Source of the DNA: Streptomyces sp. A1136
GTDB lineage: Bacteria; Actinomycetota; Actinomycetes; Streptomycetales; Streptomycetaceae
Direction of reading: 5' to 3'
NCBI RefSeq assembly: GCF_004795055.1
Contig: NZ_SSBJ01000003.1
Location: 186,001-250,000 of the forward strand
Length of the DNA stretch: 64,000 nt
Part shown: piece by piece, positions 26,937 to 34,168 of the stretch
Layout of the letters: each line of letters starts with the position of its first letter
Numbering within the stretch: position 1 is the stretch's first letter
Translations under genes and position numbers: made by a program
The notes under the pieces: model-generated
The model's input: only the letters and a program-made list of their open reading frames with translations
What the model was told of the DNA's origin: nothing
Database searches by the model: none

Positions 26937-27577
26937 TCACAGACCTGCGTCGCGGGCCCGGACGCCGGGGAGCGACTCCCGCCGCACGAGCAGCCGGGCC
27001 CGACCGTCGGCGACGGCGACCACCGGGGCCCGTCCGACCAGGTCGTAGCCGGAGGCCATCGAGAGCCGGTAGGCGCCGGCCCGGGACCGCCGCCAGGTCA
27101 CCGGGGCACCCCTCGCGGGAGTTCGGCGCCGGCGGCGATCACGTCACCCGCCTCGAAGTGCCGCCCACCACGGTCTCCCGGTCGGACGGGGCGGACGAAC
27201 GGCGTCCGATCAGCCGGGGCGCTACCGCACCCCTACGGGGCGGGCCGGCCGGGATGGTGCCGACTCGCCGGCCGCGCGGACGTCGAGGCCCAGGGCTTCC
27301 TCGTCCACCCGGCGCACCAGGGCGCGGCAGAGGAACGCCTTCGCCGCGCAGAGGACGTCGGCGTCGGGCAAGGCCCGGCGGTGGCGGCGGCAGCGTGCGC
27401 GCACCTCGCCTCGTCCAGGACGGCGGCGGGGGTGCCGAAGCGGTCGGCGATCTCGGCGAGTGCGACTCCGGCGACGGCGAGCCCGCCGCCGGGGAGCCGG
27501 GTGGCCGAGGCGGGCCACACGGACAGGCCGTCCGGGGCGGCCGGGAGGGGCCAGGGCGGTACGTGCCGGGTGGTCAT
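26937..27577 (-). pseudogene. Remnant of a diaminopimelate-decarboxylase-like gene (lysA family), deleted and frameshifted
   Basis: Only the two ends of a fold-type III PLP decarboxylase remain. The N-terminus reads LAVAGVALAEIADRFGTPAA and VLDEA; one base is then missing (near 27415), and the next frame gives EVRARCRRHRRALPDADVL and CAAKAFLCRALVRRVDEE with the PLP lysine in AAKAFLC. After LGLDVRAAGE roughly 250 codons are absent. The C-terminus follows in three frames: [17 protein letters not shown], then GDLAAVPG, then [17 protein letters not shown] and [18 protein letters not shown]. Intact LysA has about 420-460 residues; about 175 remain. It cannot make a working enzyme. It follows the SAV_915-like gene by 32 bases. 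Confidence 0.88.
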
Positions 27578-27609
27578 GGCGTGGGTGTCCCTTCTCCGCG
27601 TGCGCGCCG

Positions 27610-28044
27610 TCAGCCGATCCGCGGGACGGGGGCCGCCCCCACGGGTTCCGCGTCCACGCGGGCCGGGAACGCCCCGACGGGTTCGGCGGCCGGGGCCGCG
27701 TCGCATGCGCGGACCCCCGCCTCGGAGGTCGCGGCCGCGTCGCGGGGTCCCGGTGCGGAGCGCGGGATGCACAGCAGAGGGTCGACCGTGACGGTGGTGA
27801 CGCCCAGCGGCCGGACCAGCGCCCGCAACGCGGGTTCGGCGAGTCGCGTCCAGCGCTGGTCGGGGCCGAGGGCGGCGGACAGCCGGTCGGGGGTGGTGAA
27901 GCCGACCGCCGTACGGCCGCCGAGGGGCGTACGGAAGACGCGGGCCGCGTACCCCGCGGGTCCCGGCCGGACGGGCACGAAGAGCGGTCCGGCCGGGCCC
28001 CGTTCACTGGGTTCGGGGTCTTCGCCGTGCAAGAGCGCTGCCAT
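27610..28044 (-). CDS. SAV_915-like small protein
   Basis: The 144-residue protein has the arrangement PAGPLFVPVRPGPAGYAARV, FRTPLGGRTAVGFTTPDRLS and LAEPALRALVRPLGVTTVTV, which I associate with Streptomyces proteins annotated as SAV_915 family and distantly with SseB-like domains. The role is unknown. GGAGGAAACCC before the ATG makes the start secure. The last 45 residues are low-complexity and probably added. It stands directly upstream of the decayed decarboxylase, so the pair may once have been an operon. Confidence 0.75.
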   Translation of the reverse strand: MAALLHGEDPEPSERGPAGPLFVPVRPGPAGYAARVFRTPLGGRTAVGFTTPDRLSAALGPDQRWTRLAEPALRALVRPLGVTTVTVDPLLCIPRSAPGPRDAAATSEAGVRACDAAPAAEPVGAFPARVDAEPVGAAPVPRIG

Positions 28045-28229
28045 GGGTTTCCTCCTGGAGGACCCTCGGTGGGATTGCGCCCCGGCGCGGGGAGGCGGTC
28101 CGGGGCACTCCCCGACGCTATGCGTGGCGCCCCGGCTCGCGGAGCCCCCTGACGCCGTGTTGACGGCCGACGGTCCGGCCCTGACGGACTCCTTACGCGG
28201 GCCGCCGCGGGCGCCGCGGCCCCCGAGGT

Positions 28230-28269
28230 GCCCCACGCCCCGCCCGTCCGACCGGGCGGGGCGTGGGGC
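28230..28269. terminator. Strong hairpin, 17-bp perfect stem
   Basis: The arms 28230-28246 and 28253-28269 are exactly complementary (GCCCCACGCCCCGCCCG and its complement) around the six-base loop TCCGAC. There is no T tract, as is common in high-GC actinomycetes. It lies between the SAV_915-like promoter region and the beta-helix remnant, and probably ended transcription of the latter gene. Confidence 0.8.
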
Positions 28270-28310
28270 CCTGCCCGGCGAGACGTCATCCGATGCGTCG
28301 CCCGGTGCCG

Positions 28311-28785
28311 GGCCGGCTCAGCGCACTGGCCGGAGCGAGGCCCGGCGACGGTGCTGTCCGCCTGGTGCGGCGCGGGCGCGTTGCCCTCGCAGCGCAGCGG
28401 ACCGGTGACCTGGTTGGCCACCAGCATCACTCCCCCGGTGTTGGCGCCCAGGTTGACGGGACCCGTGATCCGGTTGCCGCCGCAGGCTCCCGTGTCCCCA
28501 CCGCCCTCCTCGTCGCCGCCCTCGTCCCCGTCCTCGTCGGAACCGAGCAGCACCCACCGGCGCTGCCCCGCACGCTGACGGGGCGGGTCAGCGTGGACCG
28601 GCAGACGGTGAGGGCACGCGCGCCCTCGACCGAGACCGGGCCGGTGATCCCACCGTCCAGGACGGCCGGCGCGCCGCCGGGCCGGAGGGTGACGGGACCC
28701 GATTGCCTGCCGCCGGAGGAACGCAGACGGCCTGGTCGGCGCCCACCGTGAGCGGGCCGGAGCGGTTCGACGCGAGGCACGGGCC
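28311..28785 (-). pseudogene. C-terminal remnant of a secreted repeat (beta-helix-like) protein
   Basis: Fragments in at least three frames share a motif of the form xxGPxxV at intervals of about 20 residues: NRSGPLTVGADQAVCVPP, then QSGPVTLRPGG, DGGITGPVSVEGARALTVC and TLTRPVSV, then GGNRITGPVNLGANTGGVML, NQVTGPLRCEGNAPAP and AGPRSGQC. The ending CxGNxPAP...SGQC is one I know from Streptomyces secreted proteins of unknown function. An acidic insert (GSDEDGDEGGDEEGGGDTG) lies in the middle. The N-terminal part and signal peptide are missing, and the reading frame is broken at least twice. It abuts, and seems fused to, the next remnant. Confidence 0.65.
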
Positions 28786-29163
28786 GAGAACGAGGCGTTG
28801 ACGGCGCCGCCGCTGCCGCCGATACCGAGCCAATGCGTGACGTCCGTCCCGGCGACGCCGGTCGAGCCGGTGTACTCGATGGAGCCGTCGGGACTCGGCG
28901 AAGTACCGTTGATCTTGTTGCCGTTGGACGATGTGCCGGTCGATGGCCTGGTTGACGCCGCCGCCGGCGACGAGGCCGCCGGAACAGTCCGCGTGGGTCG
29001 AGATCTCGGCGAAGGCGGCGGCCGGCCCGGACGTGGCTCCGGGCGTCTTGACCGTCACGCTCACGGTGTTGGCGTACGCGGTCGCCGGTATGCCCAGGGC
29101 CAGCGCGGCGCCGATGACGAGCGCCTTCCCGGTTGCACGGCGGAGCAGAAGCCCCTTGTTCAT
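28780..29163 (-). pseudogene. Frameshifted and truncated small secreted protein
   Basis: The ATG opens a clean signal peptide (MNKGLLLRRATGKALVIGAA to ATAYA) followed by NTVSVTVKTPGATSGPAAAF and STHADCSGGLVAGGGVNQAI. An extra base near 28942 then breaks the frame. The correct continuation is TGTSSNGNKINGTSPSPDGS, IEYTGSTGVAGTDVTHWLGI and GGSGGAVNASFS, after which the homology stops. Complete relatives, as I recall them, run on for another hundred or so residues with a second cysteine-containing half. The gene is therefore both shifted and truncated. Function unknown; extracellular. Confidence 0.75.
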
Positions 29164-29515
29164 GGAGTCTCCCTTGAGGGATGCGCGATGGGGAACGCGG
29201 TACGGAAGGGATGTGCGGTGACGCCGTGCCCACGGAGGTGCCGAGCGCGGTCGGTGAGGGCGGGCGGGCCGGTGTGTCGACCCGCGCGGGAAGGGCCACG
29301 GGGTGGTGGGGGCGGGAAACAGCCGGTTCGCCGTACTCATCCGCATTGCACCGGCGGGCTCTAACAGGCCCTTAGCGACGCAATTACGGCGCGAATCGAG
29401 ACTCTCAGGTAGCGAATGCGCTATCTCGCGCCGGCGTCGGATCAGGATGTGACGGAAGTCTGACGTCGCCGCGTCGCCCCTGGTGGCGGGCGCACTTCGG
29501 TGGTCCAATCGGCGC
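29164..29515. other. Intergenic region with inverted repeat
   Basis: No gene is seen. The lowest-GC part (29335-29430) includes an inverted repeat TAGCG-AATG-CGCTA at 29410-29423, about 95 bases upstream of the molybdo-oxidoreductase start. It could be an operator or part of the promoter. Upstream of the divergent pseudogene, TCCCTTGAGGGA (29168-29179) is a perfect 12-base palindrome close to its former start. Confidence 0.45.
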
Positions 29516-30292
29516 GTGAGCAAAGAGCAGATCGGGCCGCCCCCGCCCGGAACCGACCCGCACCCGGACCTGGGCCCCGACCCCGACGGGACCGGCAGCC
29601 CGGTCGGCCGGCGGCTGATCCTCGGCATGGTCGGGCTCGGCGCCGCCGGCCTGTTGGCGGCGCCCGTCCTGCAGCGCGGTGTCGAGACCGCGCTCGGCGC
29701 GGCCGCCGACAAGGACCCGACGGGGCTCACGGGGCTGCTGCCGAACGGCGGCGGGTTCCGGTACTACTCGGTCGCCTCCTCCGTCCCCGAACGCGGCCCG
29801 GACAACTACCGGTTGACCGTCGACGGGCTGGTCGAGCGGCCGGCCACGTACGATCTGGACGCCCTGCGCCGGCTCCCGCAGACCCGCGTGGTCCGGGACG
29901 TCCAGTGCGTCACCGGCTGGCGCGTCCCCGGTACGTCCTTCGAGGGCGTTCCGGTGTCCACGCTGCTCGACGCGGCGGGGGTGCGCCCGCAGGCGCGGGC
30001 CATCCGGTTCAGCTGCTTCGACGGCGCCTACACGGAGAGCCTCACCCTTCCGCAGGCCCGCCGGGACGACGTGATGGTGGCCCTGCGCATGCAGGACGAA
30101 CCGCTGGGCCACTCCCACGGCGGGCCGGCGCGGCTCTACGTGGCCCCCATGTACTTCTACAAGTCCGCGAAGTGGCTCTCCGGGATCACCGTCACCGACG
30201 AGGTGGAACCGGGCTACTGGGAACGACTCGGCTACGACGTCGACGCGTGGGTCGGCAGATCGAACGGACGCGACGATGCCCCGACCGTCTGA
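29516..30292 (+). CDS. Membrane-anchored molybdopterin oxidoreductase (MsrP/YedY- or sulfite-oxidase-like)
   Basis: The 258-residue protein has a short Pro-rich N-terminus, a twin-arginine-type anchor (VGRRLILGMVGLGAAGLLAA, about 29-48) and an oxidoreductase molybdopterin domain from about 80. The molybdenum-ligand cysteine is probably that of VQCVTGWRVPG (about C130), followed by FEGVPVSTLLDAAG and PARLYVAPMYFYKSAKW. It would act on the outer face of the membrane, reducing methionine sulfoxide or a similar oxide. The next gene, a membrane cytochrome b, overlaps by 17 bases and is the likely electron donor. The GTG start has no clear ribosome site; an upstream GTG (29483) is possible. Confidence 0.9.
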   Translation: MSKEQIGPPPPGTDPHPDLGPDPDGTGSPVGRRLILGMVGLGAAGLLAAPVLQRGVETALGAAADKDPTGLTGLLPNGGGFRYYSVASSVPERGPDNYRLTVDGLVERPATYDLDALRRLPQTRVVRDVQCVTGWRVPGTSFEGVPVSTLLDAAGVRPQARAIRFSCFDGAYTESLTLPQARRDDVMVALRMQDEPLGHSHGGPARLYVAPMYFYKSAKWLSGITVTDEVEPGYWERLGYDVDAWVGRSNGRDDAPTV

Positions 30293-30929
30293 ACGAGCCC
30301 CGTCCGAACGGCCGCAGGCTGAACGGCCTCGGGCCGACCTCCGGCGCGTACACCGGTTCGGCCGCTCCCAGCGGTGGGTCCACCGGACCACCGCCGCCCT
30401 GATGGGCGTGTGCGTGGCCTCCGCCGGGTGCCTCTACCTGCCGCCGCTCGCCGAGTTGGTGGGGCGGCGCCATCTCGTGGTCACCGTTCACGAGTGGTCG
30501 GGGCTCCTGCTGGCGGTTCCGGTCCTGTTCGGCCTGGCGTCGCGCGCCGTGCGCGCCGACCTCGGCCGCCTGGGGCGGTTCGGGCCGCACGACCGGATCT
30601 GGCTGCGCAGCACGCTGCGCGGGGGGCGGGAGCGGCCGGCGGGCAAGTTCAACGCCGGCCAGAAGCTGTACGCGGGCTGGTCGGCCGGTGCCGTCCTGGT
30701 GATGCTGGGCACCGGACTGCTGATGTGGCTGACCGGCCTCGCCCCGCTGGTCCTGCGGACCGGCGCCACCTTCGTGCACGACTGGCTCGCCCTGACCCTG
30801 GGCGTCGTCATCGCCGGACACATCGGCATGGCCGTGCGTGATCCGGAGGCCCGGCGCGGCCTGCGCACGGGCTCCGTCGACCGGAGGTGGGCGGAGCGCG
30901 AGCATCCGCTGTGGCGGCACGGCGGGTGA
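30276..30929 (+). CDS. Cytochrome b-type membrane protein, electron partner of the oxidoreductase
   Basis: The 217-residue protein has four membrane helices (about 38-55, 68-88, 133-152 and 165-182). Histidines placed in or near these helices (VHRTTAALM, VTVHEWSG, TFVHDWLAL, IAGHIGMA) are those expected for two b-type hemes of the prokaryotic cytochrome b561/formate-dehydrogenase gamma group. It should pass electrons from quinol to the Tat-exported molybdoenzyme. The 17-base overlap with that gene implies coupled translation. The N-terminal 30 residues are basic and cytoplasmic. Confidence 0.9.
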   Translation: MPRPSERAPSERPQAERPRADLRRVHRFGRSQRWVHRTTAALMGVCVASAGCLYLPPLAELVGRRHLVVTVHEWSGLLLAVPVLFGLASRAVRADLGRLGRFGPHDRIWLRSTLRGGRERPAGKFNAGQKLYAGWSAGAVLVMLGTGLLMWLTGLAPLVLRTGATFVHDWLALTLGVVIAGHIGMAVRDPEARRGLRTGSVDRRWAEREHPLWRHGG

Positions 30930-30956
30930 CGGGCGGCGCTCCCACGACGCCGCCCG
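30930..30956. terminator. Hairpin between convergent genes
   Basis: Arms 30930-30938 (CGGGCGGCG) and 30948-30956 (CGCCGCCCG) are perfectly complementary around a nine-base loop. It directly follows the stop of the cytochrome gene and lies before the end of the convergent propeller gene, so it can serve both. Confidence 0.7.
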
Positions 30957-30969
30957 CCGCCCGGGCCCG

Positions 30970-32538
30970 TCAGCTCCCGTCGCGTACCGCGACGATGCCG
31001 TTGAACACGCCGACGTAGGCCGTACCGTCGGGACCGAGCGTGATCGGCGCCCAGTTGTTGTCGTAGAGGGGGCCGGTGCCCGTCAGCTGCCGCCAGCGAC
31101 GCTCACCGGTGCGGAAGTCCACCGCGGTGAGGTACCAGGCGTCGATGCCCCAGGCATTGGGTTCCTTCTCGTAGAAGTAGAGCAGCCCGTTGCCGGTGGA
31201 CAGTTTGGGTACCACCGAGGGGGAACGGACGGCGCTCTGCCAGACCGTGTCGCAGCCGCTGCCGTCGGGGCGGACGTCTATGCGGCTGACCCCGCCGACG
31301 ACCGACTTGCCGAGCAGCAGGCTGGTGGGGTTCTCGTAGCCGTAGTTGTTCTCGACGACGATGCTGTTGCCCCAGGTGATCAGGGAGTTGTCGGTGGTGG
31401 AGGCACCCGAGCCGAAGACCGGGACCTCGCAGACCAGCCGCCGGTCCGCCGGGACGTCCACACCCCGCCGGTAGACGAGGACGTTCATCCGGTCGTCGGC
31501 GTTGTCGGTGATGGCGACGTAGCCGTCACCGAAGAGGTCCGGGGTCGTGCCGGAGCCCTGGTTGACCGACCCGGGCTTGGTTCCGGTCCCCCGGTCGTAG
31601 GTCTGGCGCCATTGGATCTCGGGCGTGCCGTCCGCCGCGGCGCGGAAGCTGTACAGCGCGTGATCGCTGACGATGGAGACGCCGTCCCGGGCGACCGAGA
31701 AGGAGTTCTGGATCTCCTCGCCGTCGAGGCGGACGGAGCGGATCAGGGAGGTCGCCGGGTCCACGGTACCCACGCGTCCCCGGCGGGTGACCCACCAGAT
31801 GCGGCCGTCCCAGTCGGGCATCACCGAGGTGACGGGGTCGCAGGTGCCGCTCGGCCACAGGTTGGTCCAGCCGACGCAGTCGTGGGGGACGTGGCCGGTG
31901 AGGTCCCAGTCCGCGTCGACGGTGAACTTCCAGCTCCCGTCCGGGTTCTGGGAGTGGGCCAGCCGCAGGACGTGCTGGCGGGAGTCGGCCAGCACGGCGC
32001 GGTCCTGGTCGTCCAGGTAGAAGTAGGCGCCGCCCGAGGTGTCCTTGAAGATCTTGGAGAAGTCGAGGGAGGTGATCGCCTCGACGGTCGAGGAGCGCTG
32101 CGGGAGCTGGTGTTCGGCCAGGGTGGCCAGGGTTCGCGGATCGAGCAGCTTGACCTTGAAGCCGGAGAAGGTGCCGCAGACGGTCACGAGGCGGCCGGCC
32201 TTGTCGAAGGTGGCGGTGGCGCATTCGCCGCCCAGCGTGGCGATCTTCTCGCTGGTGACCCGGGGATTCCTGCCGAGCGGGCCGGACCAGGGCGAGGTGG
32301 CGCTGCCCGCGGCGTCGGAGTGCATGCCGCTGCGTCCGTTGGGCGCGAGGTAGGGGTGCTGCGGCGGGGCTTCGCCGGGCAGCGGGACGGCGGTGGCCGG
32401 ACCACCGTCGTACTGGCTGACCAGGCGGTGGCCGGGGGCCTTGGGTATCTCCTCGGCCTGCGCCGGGGAGATACCGTACATCGCCACGAACACGGCGACG
32501 GCGGGGACCACAGCGCAGTTCAGCGCTCTTCGGAACAT
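30970..32538 (-). CDS. Secreted beta-propeller-like (PQQ/quinoprotein-like) protein
   Basis: The 522-residue exported protein begins with a signal peptide (about 1-31, ending SPAQA) chosen with ATG preceded by GGAGGAAGC; an ATG five codons upstream is less likely. The body has repeated blade-like segments such as RVTSEKIATLGGECATATFD, DGRIWWVTRRGRVGTVDPAT, DGYVAITDNADDRMNVLVY and LGPDGTAYVGVFNGIVAVRD. No PQQ-binding residues can be assigned. It may bind or oxidise a substrate outside the cell, or be purely structural. A perfect 18-base palindrome lies 23 bases upstream of the start. Cys pairs (ECATATF, DCVGWTNLWPSGTCD) suggest disulfides. Confidence 0.82.
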   Translation of the reverse strand: MFRRALNCAVVPAVAVFVAMYGISPAQAEEIPKAPGHRLVSQYDGGPATAVPLPGEAPPQHPYLAPNGRSGMHSDAAGSATSPWSGPLGRNPRVTSEKIATLGGECATATFDKAGRLVTVCGTFSGFKVKLLDPRTLATLAEHQLPQRSSTVEAITSLDFSKIFKDTSGGAYFYLDDQDRAVLADSRQHVLRLAHSQNPDGSWKFTVDADWDLTGHVPHDCVGWTNLWPSGTCDPVTSVMPDWDGRIWWVTRRGRVGTVDPATSLIRSVRLDGEEIQNSFSVARDGVSIVSDHALYSFRAAADGTPEIQWRQTYDRGTGTKPGSVNQGSGTTPDLFGDGYVAITDNADDRMNVLVYRRGVDVPADRRLVCEVPVFGSGASTTDNSLITWGNSIVVENNYGYENPTSLLLGKSVVGGVSRIDVRPDGSGCDTVWQSAVRSPSVVPKLSTGNGLLYFYEKEPNAWGIDAWYLTAVDFRTGERRWRQLTGTGPLYDNNWAPITLGPDGTAYVGVFNGIVAVRDGS

Positions 32539-32560
32539 CCGGGCTTCCTCCATTCCCAAC

Positions 32561-32578
32561 CGTTGTGTTGACACAACG
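32561..32578. promoter_or_regulatory. 18-bp perfect palindrome upstream of the propeller gene (candidate operator)
   Basis: CGTTGTGTTGACACAACG has eight-base arms around a central TG. It lies 23-40 bases upstream of the propeller start, where a repressor would block transcription or ribosome access. Such sites are typical of TetR, MarR or GntR proteins, but no regulator gene adjoins it. Confidence 0.7.
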
Positions 32579-32716
32579 TCTGACATCGCGCCGCCGCCAG
32601 ACGCTAGGTCGAACGGTCGGAGGAGTCCATGGAGGAGCCGGATGATTCACGAACGCGCAACAGTGGATCACCGCGCGGGACAACGGGGTCGGGAGGTCCC
32701 GACGGCCGGGACTGGG

Positions 32717-32911
32717 TCAGGGGTTCAGGCCGGAGACCACGCTCGCCGTCGCCGCGAGTCCGCTGTGGATGGTCGCGGCGATGCTGCTGCTCGCGAGGTA
32801 GAAGCCGAGCAGGACACAGACGAGGGCGTGGGAGAACTTGAGGCCCCCGCCCCGCAGGAAGATCCACGCGAGGACGAGGAGCAGGACGATCACAGAGAGG
32901 GAAATCACCAT
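32717..32911 (-). CDS. Small hydrophobic membrane protein (64 aa)
   Basis: The 64-residue product has an N-terminal helix (MVISLSVIVLLLVLAWIFL) and a second one (HALVCVLLGFYLASSSIAA) ending in a Ser/Gly-rich tail. AAGGAGG lies five bases before the ATG, which is convincing. It resembles small membrane proteins I associate with the conserved Streptomyces core and with plasmid transfer (Spd-like) loci; the function is unknown. It is followed, in its direction, by the palindrome region of the propeller gene. Confidence 0.85.
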   Translation of the reverse strand: MVISLSVIVLLLVLAWIFLRGGGLKFSHALVCVLLGFYLASSSIAATIHSGLAATASVVSGLNP

Positions 32912-33084
32912 CGAAGCCTCCTTCGGGCGCCGCCATGGTGGCGCAGCCGAGGGGTTCCTCGGGCAAAACACGCGTCCGCCGTACGGGTGTTGACCCTGCG
33001 TGACCCGCGCGGGGCCTACGCGGGTCCTGCGACGGGACCCCGGGGGGCGCCCGGGGCTTGCCGGGCCGCCACCCGACGTGCCAT

Positions 33085-33100
33085 ATATGTCTAGACCTTT
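33085..33100. promoter_or_regulatory. GTCTAGACC element, DasR-box-like
   Basis: The sequence ATATGTCTAGACCTTT contains the nine-base core GTCTAGACC of the DasR consensus (ACTGGTCTAGACCACT as I recall it) and matches 11 of 16 positions. It lies about 30-44 bases upstream of the FnIII lipoprotein start. The outer half-site positions are poor, so the call is tentative. Confidence 0.35.
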
Positions 33101-33128
33101 ACGAGGCTTGCGGCGGAAGGCGCTCCCC

Positions 33129-34091
33129 GTGCGAGACAGCGCGCGACACCACCCGGGGCGGACCTCCGCCACGCTCGCCCTGTGTCTGACCCTGGCCGCG
33201 TGCTCGGGGGGCGGGGCCGGACCGCCGGCCGCCCCGGTCGGGGTCACCGCCCAGGCCGGCAGCGCGACTTCGGTCCATGTGATGTGGGAGGCCGCCTCCG
33301 GGGGGACACCGGTGACGGGGTACCAGCTGTTCGAGGCCGACCGGCTGGTCCGGGACCTGCCCGCGGAGAAGACGATGGTGGACGTCACCGGGCTCAGGCC
33401 GCTGACCGCCTACGCCTTCACCGTCCGGGCGAAGGACGCCGCCGGGCACCGCTCCGCCCTCAGCGCGGCCGCCCGGGTCACCACCCCCGCCGCGCGGAGC
33501 GAGGACCACCGGGCCCCCACCGCCCCGGCCACCACCACCGGCCGCGCCGACGGTCCCCGCTCGGCCAGGCTCGTCTGGGCGCCGGCGAGCGACGACACGG
33601 GCGTGACGGCGTACGACGTCTACCAGGGCGGTGTCCGCGTCCACACGGTCGGCCCCGGCGAGACCTCCACCACCCTGACGGGCCTCCAGCCCGGCACCCG
33701 CTACGAGTTCACCGTCCGGGCCCGGGACGGCTCCGAGAACACCTCTCCCGACGGGCCGGTCGCCGAGGTGACCACGGCCCCCGCCCCGGAGCGGGGGCCG
33801 GACACCGCGCCGTCCGACTTCACGGCGCTGCCGTCCCCGGGCGTCGTCGCCCTGTCCTGGACCGCGCCCGACATCGGGCGCCAGACCGACGAATACCAGC
33901 TCTACGTCAACGGACAGCCCGTCACCGTCATCCGGTTCGGGGCCGGCGCCGTTCCGCGCGGAAAGGTGGAGTACCGGCTGACGACCACCGAGCCGGCGGG
34001 TACGGTCTGGTCCCTGAAACTGCGGGCCAGATTGCCCGACGGCACCTGGGGCGCCTTCACCCCGGAGCGACGGACCGCCCTCGCCGGTTGA
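33129..34091 (+). CDS. Lipoprotein with three fibronectin type III domains
   Basis: The 320-residue protein has a lipoprotein signal (ALCLTLAACSGGG, with the lipidated cysteine about residue 27) and three FnIII-like domains (about 35-120, 130-215, 225-318). These show the typical AxxxTSVHVMWEAAS, LRPLTAYAFTVRAKD and LQPGTRYEFTVRARDGS patterns. No enzyme domain is present, so it may be a surface adhesin, spacer or remnant of a polysaccharide-binding system. The GTG start is favoured by GGAAGG eight bases upstream; an ATG at 33087 lacks a ribosome site. A GTCTAGACC element lies upstream. Confidence 0.88.
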   Translation: MRDSARHHPGRTSATLALCLTLAACSGGGAGPPAAPVGVTAQAGSATSVHVMWEAASGGTPVTGYQLFEADRLVRDLPAEKTMVDVTGLRPLTAYAFTVRAKDAAGHRSALSAAARVTTPAARSEDHRAPTAPATTTGRADGPRSARLVWAPASDDTGVTAYDVYQGGVRVHTVGPGETSTTLTGLQPGTRYEFTVRARDGSENTSPDGPVAEVTTAPAPERGPDTAPSDFTALPSPGVVALSWTAPDIGRQTDEYQLYVNGQPVTVIRFGAGAVPRGKVEYRLTTTEPAGTVWSLKLRARLPDGTWGAFTPERRTALAG

Positions 34092-34155
34092 GCGACCGGC
34101 TTGAGATCCGGTGGTGATTCTGGCGCGAACGGCATGGCCACGAAAGAAGATCACG

Positions 34156-34168
34156 CACAATACATCCG
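34156..34168 (+). promoter_or_regulatory. -10-like box for a leaderless start
   Basis: CACAAT (34156-34161) lies six bases before the GTG taken as start of the NB-ARC gene. This spacing fits a transcript whose first base is the first base of the start codon. No ribosome site is present in the preceding 20 bases. I see no convincing -35 box. Confidence 0.4.

Noticed and set aside
20771..29163. Genomic island or prophage
   Set aside because: No integrase, transposase, tRNA or att repeat is seen and base composition looks like the rest; erosion of native genes is simpler.
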